Shown here: piece after piece, positions 36,096 to 44,367 of the stretch
Position numbering within the stretch: the stretch's first letter is position 1
How the letters are laid out: the number at the start of each line of letters is the position of its first letter
Assembly: GCA_902790375.1 (NCBI GenBank)
Contig: CADARY010000018.1
Coordinates: forward strand, 1-64,000
From: Oscillospiraceae bacterium
GTDB lineage: Bacteria > Bacillota > Clostridia > Oscillospirales > Oscillospiraceae
DNA: 64,000 bases
Direction: 5' to 3'
Notes under the pieces: model-generated
What the model saw: the letters and a program-made list of their open reading frames with translations, nothing else
Told to the model about the DNA's origin: nothing
The model's database searches: none
Made by a program: the position numbers and the translations under genes

Positions 36096-37532
36096 GTGAA
36101 ACACTCTTTGCGGTCAAAGACAGTTCTGCTGATCGTCATGATCGCTTTGACTTTCAGCATCGTTTCCATGGTGGCAAGCGGTCAGATTATTCAGCGCCTG
36201 ATTAATTTGAGCTATCAGGGAAGAGCGACTGACGTGTCAAAAACCGTGGCCGCCATCATGGATGCGGAGCAGGCCGACACACTGAAAAACGCAGTCATGG
36301 AGATCTATCGCGCCACGGACGAAAAGGTGATGAGCGATGCGTGGGGAACGCCGGAATTTGACGCGTACTGCGCAAGGTATTCCCATCTTGAACAGTCCGG
36401 GGAATTTGTCTCCCTGCGTCAGACGCTGCGGCGCATTCAGGACGCCAATGACGTCGACTGCGTGTATCTGGTCACGATCGACATTCCCACAGAATCTTTT
36501 ATTTATCTCGTTGACGCCGCCTATGAGGACGCCTGTCCCCCCGGCTGCGTCGACCCGCTGTATGAGGAAAACAGGGAGCTGCTCAAGGATCCGAACATCG
36601 GCTTCCGACCCTATATCACCAACACGGAGCCTTACGGCTGGCTTGTCACGGCAGGCGTACCGGTCTACACGGCGCAGGGGGCCATCGCCTGCTATGCGCT
36701 TGTCGATATCTCCATGGAGCAGATCCGCGCGCAGCAGAGCCGCTTTACGCTGATATGCAGCCTTGTCCTTGCAGCTCTGACAGCGCTGATCAGCCTCATC
36801 GCCATCTGGGTCGTTGACCGGGAGATCCTCAAGCCCATCAATCTGCTGAGCAACGCCGCGGCAAATTACAGCGCCCGGCAGGAGGACAGCAATGAATTGG
36901 ACAATCTGCCGATCAAATCCAAGGACGAGATTCAGCTCCTGTATTCTTCCCTTTTGAAGATGGCGCACAACACCCGCAGCTATATTGAAAGCCTGAAGCA
37001 GACCCGGCAGGTGCTGACCGAAACCAGGCGCGAAGCGGACGAGATGAACGAGCTTGCGCTCAGGGATCCGCTGACGGGCGTGGGCAGCAAGCTGGCCTAT
37101 GACCGGCAGGTCATAAGGCTGACGGAGGAGGTGCGCCGGGGAGAGGCGCGCTTCGGCATCGTCATGATCGACATGAACGACCTGAAGAAGCTGAACGACT
37201 CCTACGGTCACGAGAAGGGCAATATTGCGATCCGCAAAACCTGCTCCGTCATCTGCGAGGTGTTTGCCCATTCTCCCGTGTACCGCTTCGGCGGAGACGA
37301 GTTTGTCGTCATTGTCAAAGACAGGGATTACGACAATATCGAAGCGCTGGTCGAACAATTCCGCTCGCTTGCGCAGGCCAGCGACGGCCAGCCCTGGGAA
37401 AAGGTCAACGCGGCGATCGGATATGCCCTGTATAACGGGGAGGATACCGTTGACGACGTCTTCCGCAAGGCTGATTACCGTATGTACGAGCGCAAGAAAG
37501 ACATGAAATCCACGCAGCAAACCGAAGCGTAA
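36096..37532 (+). CDS. membrane diguanylate cyclase with HAMP and GGDEF domains
   Basis: Makes cyclic di-GMP from two GTP. The 478-residue protein has an N-terminal helix (about residues 9-30), an extracellular sensor domain (to about 215), a second helix, a HAMP-like linker and a C-terminal GGDEF domain with an intact FGGDEF active site (GGDEF at residues 399-403) and RDPLTGVGSKLAYD at its start. No RxxD inhibitory site is seen at the usual place upstream of GGDEF. The start is GTG 36096, 9 bases after GGGGAG. It has its own promoter and long leader. Confidence 0.92.
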   Translation: MKHSLRSKTVLLIVMIALTFSIVSMVASGQIIQRLINLSYQGRATDVSKTVAAIMDAEQADTLKNAVMEIYRATDEKVMSDAWGTPEFDAYCARYSHLEQSGEFVSLRQTLRRIQDANDVDCVYLVTIDIPTESFIYLVDAAYEDACPPGCVDPLYEENRELLKDPNIGFRPYITNTEPYGWLVTAGVPVYTAQGAIACYALVDISMEQIRAQQSRFTLICSLVLAALTALISLIAIWVVDREILKPINLLSNAAANYSARQEDSNELDNLPIKSKDEIQLLYSSLLKMAHNTRSYIESLKQTRQVLTETRREADEMNELALRDPLTGVGSKLAYDRQVIRLTEEVRRGEARFGIVMIDMNDLKKLNDSYGHEKGNIAIRKTCSVICEVFAHSPVYRFGGDEFVVIVKDRDYDNIEALVEQFRSLAQASDGQPWEKVNAAIGYALYNGEDTVDDVFRKADYRMYERKKDMKSTQQTEA

Positions 37533-37564
37533 AGCACGAAGCTCCCGCGGAGAGCTGTCCCTAA

Positions 37565-37723
37565 GACTTTGCGCAGACCGGCGGCGAGCCGGTCGACGCG
37601 CTTGCGCATAGGGCGAAGGTCTTTGAGGACATGCCGGAGCCGGTCGAGGTCGAAAAGACCCGCCGCCGCGTCAACGCTCTCGAGTACGCCATGATCCCCG
37701 ACCCGGAGAGCAGCATCAAGTAA
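37565..37723 (+). pseudogene. decayed fragment of ntpD
   Basis: Reads FAQTGGEPVDALAHRAKVFE and then DMPEPVEVEKTRRRVNALEY up to DPESSIK and a stop, clearly derived from residues ~122-183 of subunit D. Eleven codons are cleanly missing between two copies of GAGAAGACC. Four Leu codons of the intact gene (CTG) are Pro (CCG) here. It has no start and sits 33 bases after the diguanylate cyclase stop. Confidence 0.85.
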
Positions 37724-37732
37724 CATTGCCGC

Positions 37733-37761
37733 TTGATTATCCTACCTTTCTGCGGTATAAT
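37733..37761 (+). promoter_or_regulatory. promoter of the zinc-ribbon-like small gene
   Basis: TTGATT, 17 bp, TATAAT, 30 bp upstream of the GTG start. Confidence 0.75.
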
Positions 37762-37791
37762 CGCAGCATCCAGACAGAGGGGGGATACACC

Positions 37792-38007
37792 GTGCTCACA
37801 GCAGCCAGAATCCGAAAAGACAACGGCGCCGATCTATGCCGCCGCTGCATCAGCGTCCGCTACGGTCTCGCTCTCAAGCCCACCGACTGTAAGTACTATC
37901 CGGGGATGGACGTGTGTCCGTGCTGCCACGAGATGCACCACATAGTCTCGGGCCTCCGCTTCAGCGGAAGCCTGAAGTCGCTGTTTATATCGGAACCTCA
38001 TGATTAA
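37792..38007 (+). CDS. small Cys-rich (zinc-ribbon-like) protein
   Basis: A 71-residue protein with two Cys pairs, LCRRC near residue 15 and DVCPCC near residue 43, plus an intervening Cys and His-His. This spacing suggests zinc binding. GTG 37792 is chosen because GAGGGGGG lies just upstream. It has its own promoter and is followed by palindromic element D. The family is not recognised; function unknown. Confidence 0.65.
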   Translation: MLTAARIRKDNGADLCRRCISVRYGLALKPTDCKYYPGMDVCPCCHEMHHIVSGLRFSGSLKSLFISEPHD

Positions 38008-38053
38008 TTCCTTAGCATATGAGACGTGTTTTCAGCGTTTTCCGCCGAAAACG

Positions 38054-38203
38054 GGGCTGAGTCATAAGGCATGTTGCACCAAAACCATAGGGGTCGATAC
38101 CCGGATCGACCCGCTGCATTACGCACATTGTCGTAAAGCAGCGGGCCGATGAGGGCATCGGCCCCTGTGATTTCGCATGGTTCTGTATCTTGAGACAGCG
38201 GCT
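38054..38203. repeat. palindromic intergenic element D, copy 2
   Basis: About 150 bp with nested inverted repeats: AGGGGTCGAT / ATCGGCCCCT and CCCGCTGC-TTACG / CGTAA-GCAGCGGG. Its right end (minus strand AGCCGCTGTCTCAAGATAC) matches the left end of copy 1 at 10540. It separates two convergent genes. Confidence 0.6.
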
Positions 38204-38236
38204 TTCTTGATGAAAGAGTTGAATCAAGAAACCGTA

Positions 38237-39184
38237 TCAGATCAGCCCCAGGCTCCGCAGCAGGACGATCCAGCCGAAGAGCGTGAGACAGGAGAGCGCC
38301 GTGTCGACCACGACGATGCCGGCGGCAAGCTCGCTGTCGCCGCCAAGCTCACGCGCCATGGTGTAGGAGTTGACCGCCGTGGGTGCGCCGAAGCTGATCA
38401 TCACCACCGCAAGGCCCACGCCCCGTATGCCGAGCGCCGCGGCCGCGGCCAGGGCCAGGCCCGGGATCACCAGCAGCTTGAAGGCCACCGTGATCCAGAG
38501 GCTCCTGGCGTAGCCGTGCATGTTTGCCGGAGTAAAGGAGGCGCCCAGAATGAACAGGCACAGCGGCGTCGCCACCCCCGCAAGCGATTTGAGCGCACTG
38601 CCGATGGGCGGCAGAGCATAGACCGGCAGGTTCACCGCCTTGGCAAGCAGTCCGACCAGCGTTGCGTCGATGAGGGGGTTGGTGACGATGTCCTTCGCCA
38701 TCTTGCGCACGTTGATCTCGCCCCCGGCATAGAGCTCCAGGAAGATGACCGACAGCACATTATAGATCGGGATGTTGACGGCGATCATCAGAGCCGCAAG
38801 CCCCGACCCGCTTGAGCCGAACAGGGATTCGACCAGCGGCATGCCCAGCAGCACATAGTTGCCGCGGAACATGCCCTGGGCCATGACGCCCCTGCGGTCC
38901 AGCCGCGGCTCAGTGAGGATGGCAGTCAGCAGCGCAAGGCCTCCCGCGAGCAGCAGACCCACCGCGCCGAAGACCAGCAGCTTCAGATCAAAGGCCTCGC
39001 CCATGGGCGAGTCATAGATATTCTTGAAAATCTGAAAGGGCAGGAACACCCGGAAGGCGAGGGAGTTGAACTTACCGAGGGACTTGTCGTCCAGCTTTCC
39101 GCGCGAACGGATGTAGAGGCCCAGCGCGATGATCAGGAAGCTCGGCAGCACCGCGTTGACTGCCGTAATCATATGGTTCACCAT
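38237..39184 (-). CDS. AEC family transporter (auxin efflux carrier-like permease)
   Basis: A 315-residue protein with about ten membrane helices in two five-helix halves. GLYIRSRGKLDDKSLGKFN near residue 22 and GVATPLCLFILGASF near residue 203 are family landmarks. Bacterial members export or import carboxylates and amino acids such as malate. It overlaps the upstream racemase by 7 bases (ATGGTGA), so the pair is one operon and the substrate may be an amino acid (inference). Confidence 0.88.
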   Translation of the reverse strand: MVNHMITAVNAVLPSFLIIALGLYIRSRGKLDDKSLGKFNSLAFRVFLPFQIFKNIYDSPMGEAFDLKLLVFGAVGLLLAGGLALLTAILTEPRLDRRGVMAQGMFRGNYVLLGMPLVESLFGSSGSGLAALMIAVNIPIYNVLSVIFLELYAGGEINVRKMAKDIVTNPLIDATLVGLLAKAVNLPVYALPPIGSALKSLAGVATPLCLFILGASFTPANMHGYARSLWITVAFKLLVIPGLALAAAAALGIRGVGLAVVMISFGAPTAVNSYTMARELGGDSELAAGIVVVDTALSCLTLFGWIVLLRSLGLI

Positions 39185-39855
39185 GCTTTTTCCTCCTCCG
39201 GCCTGAGAAGCAGGCGCACCATTTCCTCCGCCGGGTCAAGCAGCGGCAGCCTTGTATAGCTTTCGAGCGCTCCGGCCAGATACGGGAAATGGGTGCAGCC
39301 GAGCACCAGAGCCTCACAGCCGCAGTCCTCGACATAGCGCAGCAGGGCATCGATGTGATTGCGGTGGATGATTGCGTCCGGGTCCAGGCCCTCCTCAATA
39401 TCAAAGGTGACGGTGGGCGTGCCTGCGGGCATGAGCACAAGCTTCGGATTTGCCCGCACCATGGCGGTGTCGATCCCGGCGAGAGCCTGTCCGTTGTAGC
39501 CGATCACGGCGAGGCGGGAATACCGCCCTGCATAGAGGCCGTAGGCGTCCATGGGCGTCACGATGCGCAGGCCGAGCTCCTTTGAAAGCGCAGGGAAATC
39601 CGCAGAGCCGGACAGAGAATTGCAGTAGATAAAGGCGCTGCCGCAGCCCTTCTCCATGGCGTCGCGCAGGATGCCCCGCAGCACCGCGTGCTTTTCCTCC
39701 CGGCTCTTCACCTGAAAGGCAGCCTGCTCCAGCGGGAAGCGGGATACCGGGCAGCTCCAGGGCTCCAGCGCGTGCCTGCGCAGGATCTCAGCCCCCATCT
39801 CGGTATCCACCGGCGTCCCGGCCAGCACGGCCACGGGCTTGTCTTGCATGGACAT
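39178..39855 (-). CDS. aspartate/glutamate racemase family protein
   Basis: A 225-residue cofactor-independent racemase-like enzyme. The two catalytic Cys are seen in FIYCNSLSGS (about residue 70) and LVLGCTHFPYL (about residue 190), at the usual spacing, with the family fold start VAVLAGTPVDTEMG. The start at ATG 39855 has AGAAGGAAA upstream; a mobile element directly upstream (39891-40005) offers an in-frame GTG at 39951 that would add 32 residues, judged not native. It is co-transcribed with the AEC transporter. Confidence 0.85.
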   Translation of the reverse strand: MSMQDKPVAVLAGTPVDTEMGAEILRRHALEPWSCPVSRFPLEQAAFQVKSREEKHAVLRGILRDAMEKGCGSAFIYCNSLSGSADFPALSKELGLRIVTPMDAYGLYAGRYSRLAVIGYNGQALAGIDTAMVRANPKLVLMPAGTPTVTFDIEEGLDPDAIIHRNHIDALLRYVEDCGCEALVLGCTHFPYLAGALESYTRLPLLDPAEEMVRLLLRPEEEKAW

Positions 39856-39890
39856 GGTGTCGTTTCCTTCTCTCTTGTCGTTTTCTTTCA

Positions 39891-40005
39891 GGCAACACCG
39901 CACAATCCGCCTTCGGCATCTCCTGGAAAATTTGTGCCCTGATTTCGTCACTTTTTCTTGAGGTACACAAAGTACATCTGCGAAAAAGAATTATGCGGTG
40001 TTGCC
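39891..40005 (-). mobile_element. MITE-like element family A, copy 1
   Basis: 115 bp with terminal inverted repeats GGCAACACCGCA(C/T)AAT and a perfect 4-bp target duplication TTCA on each side (39887-39890 and 40006-40009). It has no coding capacity for a transposase. It lies immediately downstream of the -10 box of the racemase gene promoter. Confidence 0.85.
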
Positions 40006-40008
40006 TTC

Positions 40009-40037
40009 ATGATACCATATGCCGCGCCCATTTGAAA
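40009..40037 (-). promoter_or_regulatory. promoter of the racemase-AEC operon
   Basis: On the minus strand: TTTCAA, 17 bp, TATCAT. The last base of the -10 box is also the first base of the target duplication of element A1. Confidence 0.6.
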
Positions 40038-40046
40038 AGCCCTTTC

Positions 40047-40075
40047 TTGACAAGCCTCCGCGCCGGTGATACAAT
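40047..40075 (+). promoter_or_regulatory. sigma-A promoter of thiT
   Basis: TTGACA, 17 bp, TACAAT, just upstream of the TPP riboswitch. Confidence 0.9.
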
Positions 40076-40087
40076 GTGGTCACAATC

Positions 40088-40181
40088 GAAAGGGGTGCTG
40101 GGATTCTCCCGGCTGAGACGAGGTAAACGAGCCTTGAAACCCTGGAACCTGATCCGGGTAATGCCGGCGTAGGAAACAGAG
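40088..40181 (+). ncRNA. TPP riboswitch (THI box)
   Basis: The conserved core is present in order: GGGGTGCTGGGATT, GGCTGAGACGAG, CCTGGAACCTGATCCGGGTA and ATGCCGGCGTAGG. It senses thiamine pyrophosphate and controls thiT. A terminator hairpin follows at 40195-40226, so control is by transcription termination. Confidence 0.97.
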
Positions 40182-40194
40182 TGCGCAAGCTGCC

Positions 40195-40226
40195 GCAGGT
40201 TCATTTGTCATGAGCCTGCTTTTTTG
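40195..40226 (+). terminator. riboswitch-controlled terminator
   Basis: 10-bp stem GCAGGTTCAT / ATGAGCCTGC (one G-U pair), 5-base loop, then seven T. It lies between the TPP aptamer and thiT. Confidence 0.9.
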
Positions 40227-40263
40227 CGCCGCTGCTTCCCAAATGAAAAGGGAGGAAAGAAAC

Positions 40264-40824
40264 ATGAATCAGAACAAATCCAAGCTCTCTCTGCGCTGCC
40301 TGACCGAGGGGGCCGTCTTCGTGGCCCTGGCCCAGGTGCTCAGCTATGTCAAGCTCTTCGAGCTGCCCCAGGGCGGGGCGGTCGATCTCGCGATGCTGCC
40401 GATCTTCATCTTCTGCGCCCGCTGGGGCCTCGGCCCCGGTATCCTCGCGAGCTTTGTGTTCGGGCTTTTGCAGCTCACGCTCGACGGGGCCTACGCCTGG
40501 GGCTGGCAGTCCATGCTGGGCGACTATCTGATCGCCTTCACCATGCTGGGACTGGCGGGCCTTTTCAAGGGCAAAAAGAACGGTTTCTTCATCGGCATGG
40601 TCGTCGGCGCCTTCGCCCGCTTTCTGGTGCACTATATCGTGGGCGCGACCGTCTGGGCCGAGTATATGCCCGAACAATTCTTCGGCATGACCATGACGAG
40701 CCCCTGGTTCTATTCCCTGCTTTATAACGGCAGCTTCATCTTCATCAACACCATTCTCTGTCTGCTCGTCGGCGCGCTTCTCTGGAAGCCCATGGGCAAA
40801 TACCTGCGGGGCGAAGATTTATAA
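40264..40824 (+). CDS. thiT: energy-coupled thiamine transporter ThiT (S component)
   Basis: Substrate-binding membrane subunit of an ECF thiamine transporter; it needs the shared EcfA/A'/T module, which is not in this window. The 186-residue protein has six helices, and GWQSMLGDYLIAFTMLGLAG and FARFLVHYIVGATVWAEYMP carry the thiamine-site residues of the family. ATG 40264 follows GGGAGGAAAG. Control by the upstream TPP riboswitch confirms the substrate. Confidence 0.95.
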   Translation: MNQNKSKLSLRCLTEGAVFVALAQVLSYVKLFELPQGGAVDLAMLPIFIFCARWGLGPGILASFVFGLLQLTLDGAYAWGWQSMLGDYLIAFTMLGLAGLFKGKKNGFFIGMVVGAFARFLVHYIVGATVWAEYMPEQFFGMTMTSPWFYSLLYNGSFIFINTILCLLVGALLWKPMGKYLRGEDL

Positions 40825-40869
40825 CCCCCTCATTTTTGTGAAATGACGACGGTCTACATAAAATAACAG

Positions 40870-40899
40870 TTGACAAAACCCTTACATTTCCTATATAAT
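40870..40899 (+). promoter_or_regulatory. sigma-A promoter of rpmH
   Basis: TTGACA, 18 bp, TATAAT. Transcription should start near 40906, about 120 nt upstream of rpmH. Confidence 0.8.
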
Positions 40900-40901
40900 A
40901 G

Positions 40902-40936
40902 TCACTCGGCGGCACCCTGTCGCCGGGTGATTTTTT
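40902..40936 (+). terminator. terminator of thiT overlapping the rpmH start site
   Basis: 10-bp stem TCACTCGGCG / CGCCGGGTGA (one T-G pair), 9-base loop, then TTTTTT. A transcript from thiT can form the full stem; one starting at the rpmH promoter (about 40906) lacks the outer left arm. Confidence 0.75.
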
Positions 40937-41028
40937 CACCGCGCACACGTCAACTACTTTCCCGGTTCTGCCGGGGATGTTGAGTATTATACGGGTACCT
41001 GACTGACCCGAAGAAAGGAGTGCACCCC

Positions 41029-41163
41029 ATGCTTCGTACCTATCAGCCCAAGAAGCTCCAGCGCAAGAAAGAGCACGGCTTCCGCAAGAGAATGAAGACC
41101 GCGAACGGCCGCAAGGTTCTTGCCCGCCGCAGAGCAAAAGGCAGAGCTCAGCTCAGCGCCTGA
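41029..41163 (+). CDS. rpmH: 50S ribosomal protein L34
   Basis: A 44-residue, highly basic protein, [20 protein letters not shown] at its start and [12 protein letters not shown] at its end, matching L34 over its whole length. AAAGGAG precedes ATG 41029. It opens the conserved rpmH-rnpA-yidD-yidC-jag cluster near the chromosomal origin in many Firmicutes. Confidence 0.98.
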   Translation: MLRTYQPKKLQRKKEHGFRKRMKTANGRKVLARRRAKGRAQLSA

Positions 41164-41200
41164 GGCGCACCGTGAACAGGGTTCGGAAATAACGGATTTT

Positions 41201-41223
41201 AGGGCGGAGCGATCCGCCCTTTA
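41201..41223 (+). terminator. hairpin after rpmH
   Basis: 8-bp stem AGGGCGGA / TCCGCCCT with a GCGA loop and only a short T tail; probably a partial terminator or processing site between rpmH and rnpA. Confidence 0.5.
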
Positions 41224-41250
41224 GGTGCTTATGGAGCTTTTTGCTCCGCT

Positions 41251-41377
41251 TGTCATTGCGAACCAGTGACCGATGTCACTGGTGTGGCAATCCGTTGTCT
41301 TTGCGGCGCATGTGCTAATATGTGCCTCCGGCGGGCGGATTCCCACGCCAGTGTTGCGACACTGGCTCGGAATGACA
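41251..41377. repeat. palindromic repeat family B, copy 2
   Basis: TGTCATTGCGAACCAGTGAC on the left pairs with CACTGGCTCGGAATGACA on the right; GTGTGGCAATCCG pairs imperfectly with CGGATTCCCACGCC. It lacks the extra module present in copy 1. It lies between rpmH and rnpA. Confidence 0.75.
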
Positions 41378-41402
41378 GAGGACGGTTTGAAGGAGGCACG
41401 GC

Positions 41403-41750
41403 GTGAAGCAGCATTACAGCCTGAAAAAGAACAGCGACTTCCGTCGTCTCTACGACAAGGGCAAGAGCGCGGCCACGCCCTATCTGGTGCTCTATTGCCG
41501 GAAAAACCGGCTGGGGCACAACCGGGCGGGCTATACCGTGTCCGTCAAGCTCGGCCACGCGGTGGTGAGAAACCGGGTGCGCCGCCGCCTGCGGGAGATC
41601 GTGCGTCTCAACCGGGAGGCGGTCAGGCCGGGCTATGACCTGGTGCTGGTCGCGCGCTCGCGTGCCGTGGACGCCGAATACCGCAAGCTGGAGCAGGCCT
41701 ATCTCACGGCCTGCGAAAGGCTCGGCCTCCGGCGGGAGGCGCAGGGATGA
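41403..41750 (+). CDS. rnpA: ribonuclease P protein component
   Basis: A 115-residue basic protein that binds RNase P RNA for tRNA 5' processing. [18 protein letters not shown] opens it and the RNR motif reads [18 protein letters not shown] 41403 follows GGAGGCACGGC. It overlaps yidD by 4 bases. Confidence 0.96.
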   Translation: MKQHYSLKKNSDFRRLYDKGKSAATPYLVLYCRKNRLGHNRAGYTVSVKLGHAVVRNRVRRRLREIVRLNREAVRPGYDLVLVARSRAVDAEYRKLEQAYLTACERLGLRREAQG

Positions 41751-41965
41751 AGAAGCTCCTGCTCGCCGCCATTCGCTTTTACCGCCACGCGATCTCTCCG
41801 TACCGGCAGCCCTGTTGCCGCTTTACACCGACCTGTTCCCAGTACGCCATGGAGGCCATCGAAAAATACGGCGCCCTCAGGGGCGGCTGGATGGCCCTCC
41901 GCCGGATCTGCTGCTGCCACCCCTTCTATCACGGAAAGCGCGGCATCTACGATCCTGTCCCCTAA
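41747..41965 (+). CDS. yidD: membrane protein insertion efficiency factor YidD
   Basis: A 72-residue protein with [24 protein letters not shown] and [15 protein letters not shown], the complete HCxx-type family core. It assists YidC-dependent insertion. ATGA overlap with rnpA implies translational coupling. Confidence 0.95.
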   Translation: MKKLLLAAIRFYRHAISPYRQPCCRFTPTCSQYAMEAIEKYGALRGGWMALRRICCCHPFYHGKRGIYDPVP

Positions 41966-42014
41966 GGCAAGACCGCACAGTCCGCCATCGGCGCCGAATG
42001 CTGCGGCATTGTCC
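41966..42014 (+). repeat. internally deleted relic of element family A
   Basis: GGCAAGACCGCACAGTCCGCC at the left end and TGCGGCATTGTCC at the right resemble the ends of the 114-bp family A elements, joined by 15 bases. It starts at the base after the yidD stop codon and lies upstream of yidC. Confidence 0.5.
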
Positions 42015-42045
42015 TGAAGAAAACAAAAGAACTGAGGAATGAACT

Positions 42046-43384
42046 ATGTCATTTGGGGAAATCATTACCTGGCCCTTCGCAAAGCTCATGGTCTGGCTGT
42101 ACAACCTGACCGGCAACTACGGCTTGGCCCTGATCTTTTTCGCCCTGGCCGTAAACCTCATCATGACGCCCTTCATGGCCAAGAGCAAGAAGAGCATGAT
42201 GCGCTCCTCCCGCCTCCAGCCCCGCATCCAGGAGCTGCAGCGGCGGCATGAGGGCAACCCCCAGAAGCTCAACGCCGAGATGCAGAAGCTGTACCAGGAA
42301 GAGGGCATCAACCCCATGTCCGGCTGCCTCTGGTCTCTGATCCCCTTCCCCATCCTGATCGCGCATGATGTTTGTGGCCAGGGACTTCGTCACGACCCTG
42401 CAGGACTACTACGTTTCCCACGGCCTGTATGAGCTTGCCTCCGGCCGTGCCAGCGCCTATCAGGAGATCGAGCTTGCCAAGCTCAACCACGCCAACTGGA
42501 GCACGATGACCACGGATCTGGCCGGAAAGCTCGATCCCAATCTCTTCGACCTGGACTTCAGCTTCCTCGGGCTGAACCTCGGCGACCAGCCCCAGTGGAA
42601 TTTCTTCGCCAAGACCGACTGGTCCGATCCCCATGTCTGGGGCCCCGCTTTCGGCCTGTTCCTGATTCCCTTCATCTCCGCCGGCCTGTCGTGGCTGTCG
42701 ATGAAGATCAGCTCCGCCACCAACCCCACCACGGGCGACGCCCAGTCCCAGGCGACCATGAACACCATGAACATGATGATGCCCCTCATGAGCGTGTGGA
42801 TCTGCTTTGTCATGCCCGCCGCCATGGGTATCTACTGGATTGCCAACTCTGTCTTCGGCATGATCCGCGACTATCTGCTCACCAAAAAGTATAAGGCCGA
42901 GCTGGACGCGGAGGACGCCGTCAAGGCCGCCGAGCGCGCTGAGCGTGACGCGGAGATGGAAGCCAAGAAGGCCGAATACGAGCGCCTGAAGGCCGAGGGC
43001 AAGACCCCTCTCAACGCCAACACAAGCAAGAAAAAGCTGCAGGCCAGCGAGAAGCAGAAGCTGGACGAGCGCAAGGCCGCTCTGGACCGGGCCGACCGCG
43101 CCGCCAGACGCGAACGCCTCGGCATCAAGGAGGCGGAAAAGCCGGCCTCTCAGGTGGGCAACCGCCGCTTCGCCAGAGGCCGCGCCTACGTGCCCGACCG
43201 CTTCTCGAATCCCGAGAACGCCGAGGCTGCGACCCTTGCCGCCGCTGCCGCCTCTGAGGACGCCGCCGCCATTGACGAGGACGTTCTGGAGGAGACCGTC
43301 CTCCCGGAGGCCGCTGCTGAGAACGCCGCGGTCGAGGCTCCCGCAGAGGAGAGCACGGATACCCGCGAGACCGAACAAGAGTAA
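42046..43384 (+). pseudogene. yidC: membrane protein insertase YidC, frameshifted by an internal deletion
   Basis: The first part (42046 to about 42360) reads SFGEIITWPFAKLMVWLYNL and continues to LWSLIPFPILIA, standard YidC with the family Arg-containing helix region. Immediately after this the frame is lost; the rest of the protein (from RMMFVARDFVTTLQDYY, about 42365, to 43384) continues in the next frame, with SWLSMKISSATNP, MMPLMSVWICFVMPAAMGIY and a long charged tail. About eleven codons that normally follow LIAL are missing, a deletion of 3n-1 bases at a GCGC or CGC repeat. YidC is essential, so a sequencing or assembly error is likely. Confidence 0.85.
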
Positions 43385-43402
43385 ACAGGAGAGTCTGAGT
43401 AT

Positions 43403-44296
43403 ATGATCAATACACTGGAAAAGTCCGCCCGCACGGTGGACGCCGCCATTGACGAGGCCCTCAAGGAGCTGGGGCTCAGCCGGGATGATGTCTCCGTCGA
43501 GATCCTGGAGATGGGCAAGTCCGGCTTTCTCGGCTTCGGGGCCGTACCGGCCCGCGTTCGCGTGAGCTATGAGACCCCGGACCCCGAGCCTGTAAAGCCC
43601 GCGCCGAAGAAGGCTGCGGCAAGCGCCCCTGCCAGGGCCGAAAAGCCTGCACCCGCCAGGGCTGAAAAGCCTGCCCCTGCCAGAGCCGAAAAGCCCGTGA
43701 GAACCGAAAAGCCCGCACCCGCCAAGGCTGACAAGCCCGCGGCCCAGCCCGAGGAAAAGCCCGCGGCAGTCCCTGCCGCAGCGGATGGTGAGAATCCCGA
43801 CTACACCGCGATCCGCAGCTTCCTCACGGGGCTTCTGGAGCGCATGGGCGTCAGCGCCGACATTGAGATCGGCCCCCGCGACAACGGCGGCATCAACGTC
43901 AATCTCACCGGCGCCTCCATGGGCGCGATCATCGGCCGCCGGGGCGAAACCCTGGACGCCATTCAGCACCTGACCAACTATGTGGTCAACAAGGACAGCG
44001 AGAAGCACCTGCACATCTCTGTGGATGCCGAGGCCTACCGCTCCAAGCGGGAGGAGTCGCTGACCAGGCTTGCCGAGAAGATGGCGGAGAAGGCTATCAA
44101 GTACAAGCGCAGCATGGCCCTCGAGCCCATGAACTCCTATGAGCGCCATGTGATCCACACCGCCCTGCAGAATTACGAGGGCGTGACCACCAGCTCCACC
44201 GGTGTTGAGCCCAACCGCCGCGTCGTGGTTGCCTACGTCAAGCCCGACAAGGCCGAAAAGCCCGACAACAAGCCCCGGAGCCGCGAGTGGGCCTGA
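43403..44296 (+). CDS. jag: RNA-binding protein Jag/KhpB (SpoIIIJ-associated)
   Basis: A 297-residue protein: N-terminal Jag-N domain (residues 1-55, SGFLGFGAVPARVRV), a Lys/Pro/Ala repeat linker with several copies of PAPARAEK (about 65-125), then KH (IGRRGETLDAIQHLTNYVV) and R3H (NSYERHVIHTAL) domains. It binds RNA and influences cell elongation; its place after yidC is conserved. The start at 43403 follows CAGGAGAG at a fair distance. Confidence 0.95.
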   Translation: MINTLEKSARTVDAAIDEALKELGLSRDDVSVEILEMGKSGFLGFGAVPARVRVSYETPDPEPVKPAPKKAAASAPARAEKPAPARAEKPAPARAEKPVRTEKPAPAKADKPAAQPEEKPAAVPAAADGENPDYTAIRSFLTGLLERMGVSADIEIGPRDNGGINVNLTGASMGAIIGRRGETLDAIQHLTNYVVNKDSEKHLHISVDAEAYRSKREESLTRLAEKMAEKAIKYKRSMALEPMNSYERHVIHTALQNYEGVTTSSTGVEPNRRVVVAYVKPDKAEKPDNKPRSREWA

Positions 44297-44307
44297 TTAT
44301 ATTAAGC

Positions 44308-44352
44308 AAAAATATCCCTCCCGCTTCGCATTGAAACGGGAGGGATATTTTT
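44308..44352. terminator. bidirectional intrinsic terminator
   Basis: A perfect 16-bp stem AAAAATATCCCTCCCG / CGGGAGGGATATTTTT with a 13-base loop, giving T-runs on both strands between convergent jag and putP. Confidence 0.95.
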
Positions 44353-44367
44353 TGGATTGATTGCGGT

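Noticed and set aside
37565-37723. Diversity-generating retroelement template/variable repeat pair with ntpD
   Set aside because: Changes are not confined to adenines, there is no reverse transcriptase, and ntpD is a housekeeping gene.
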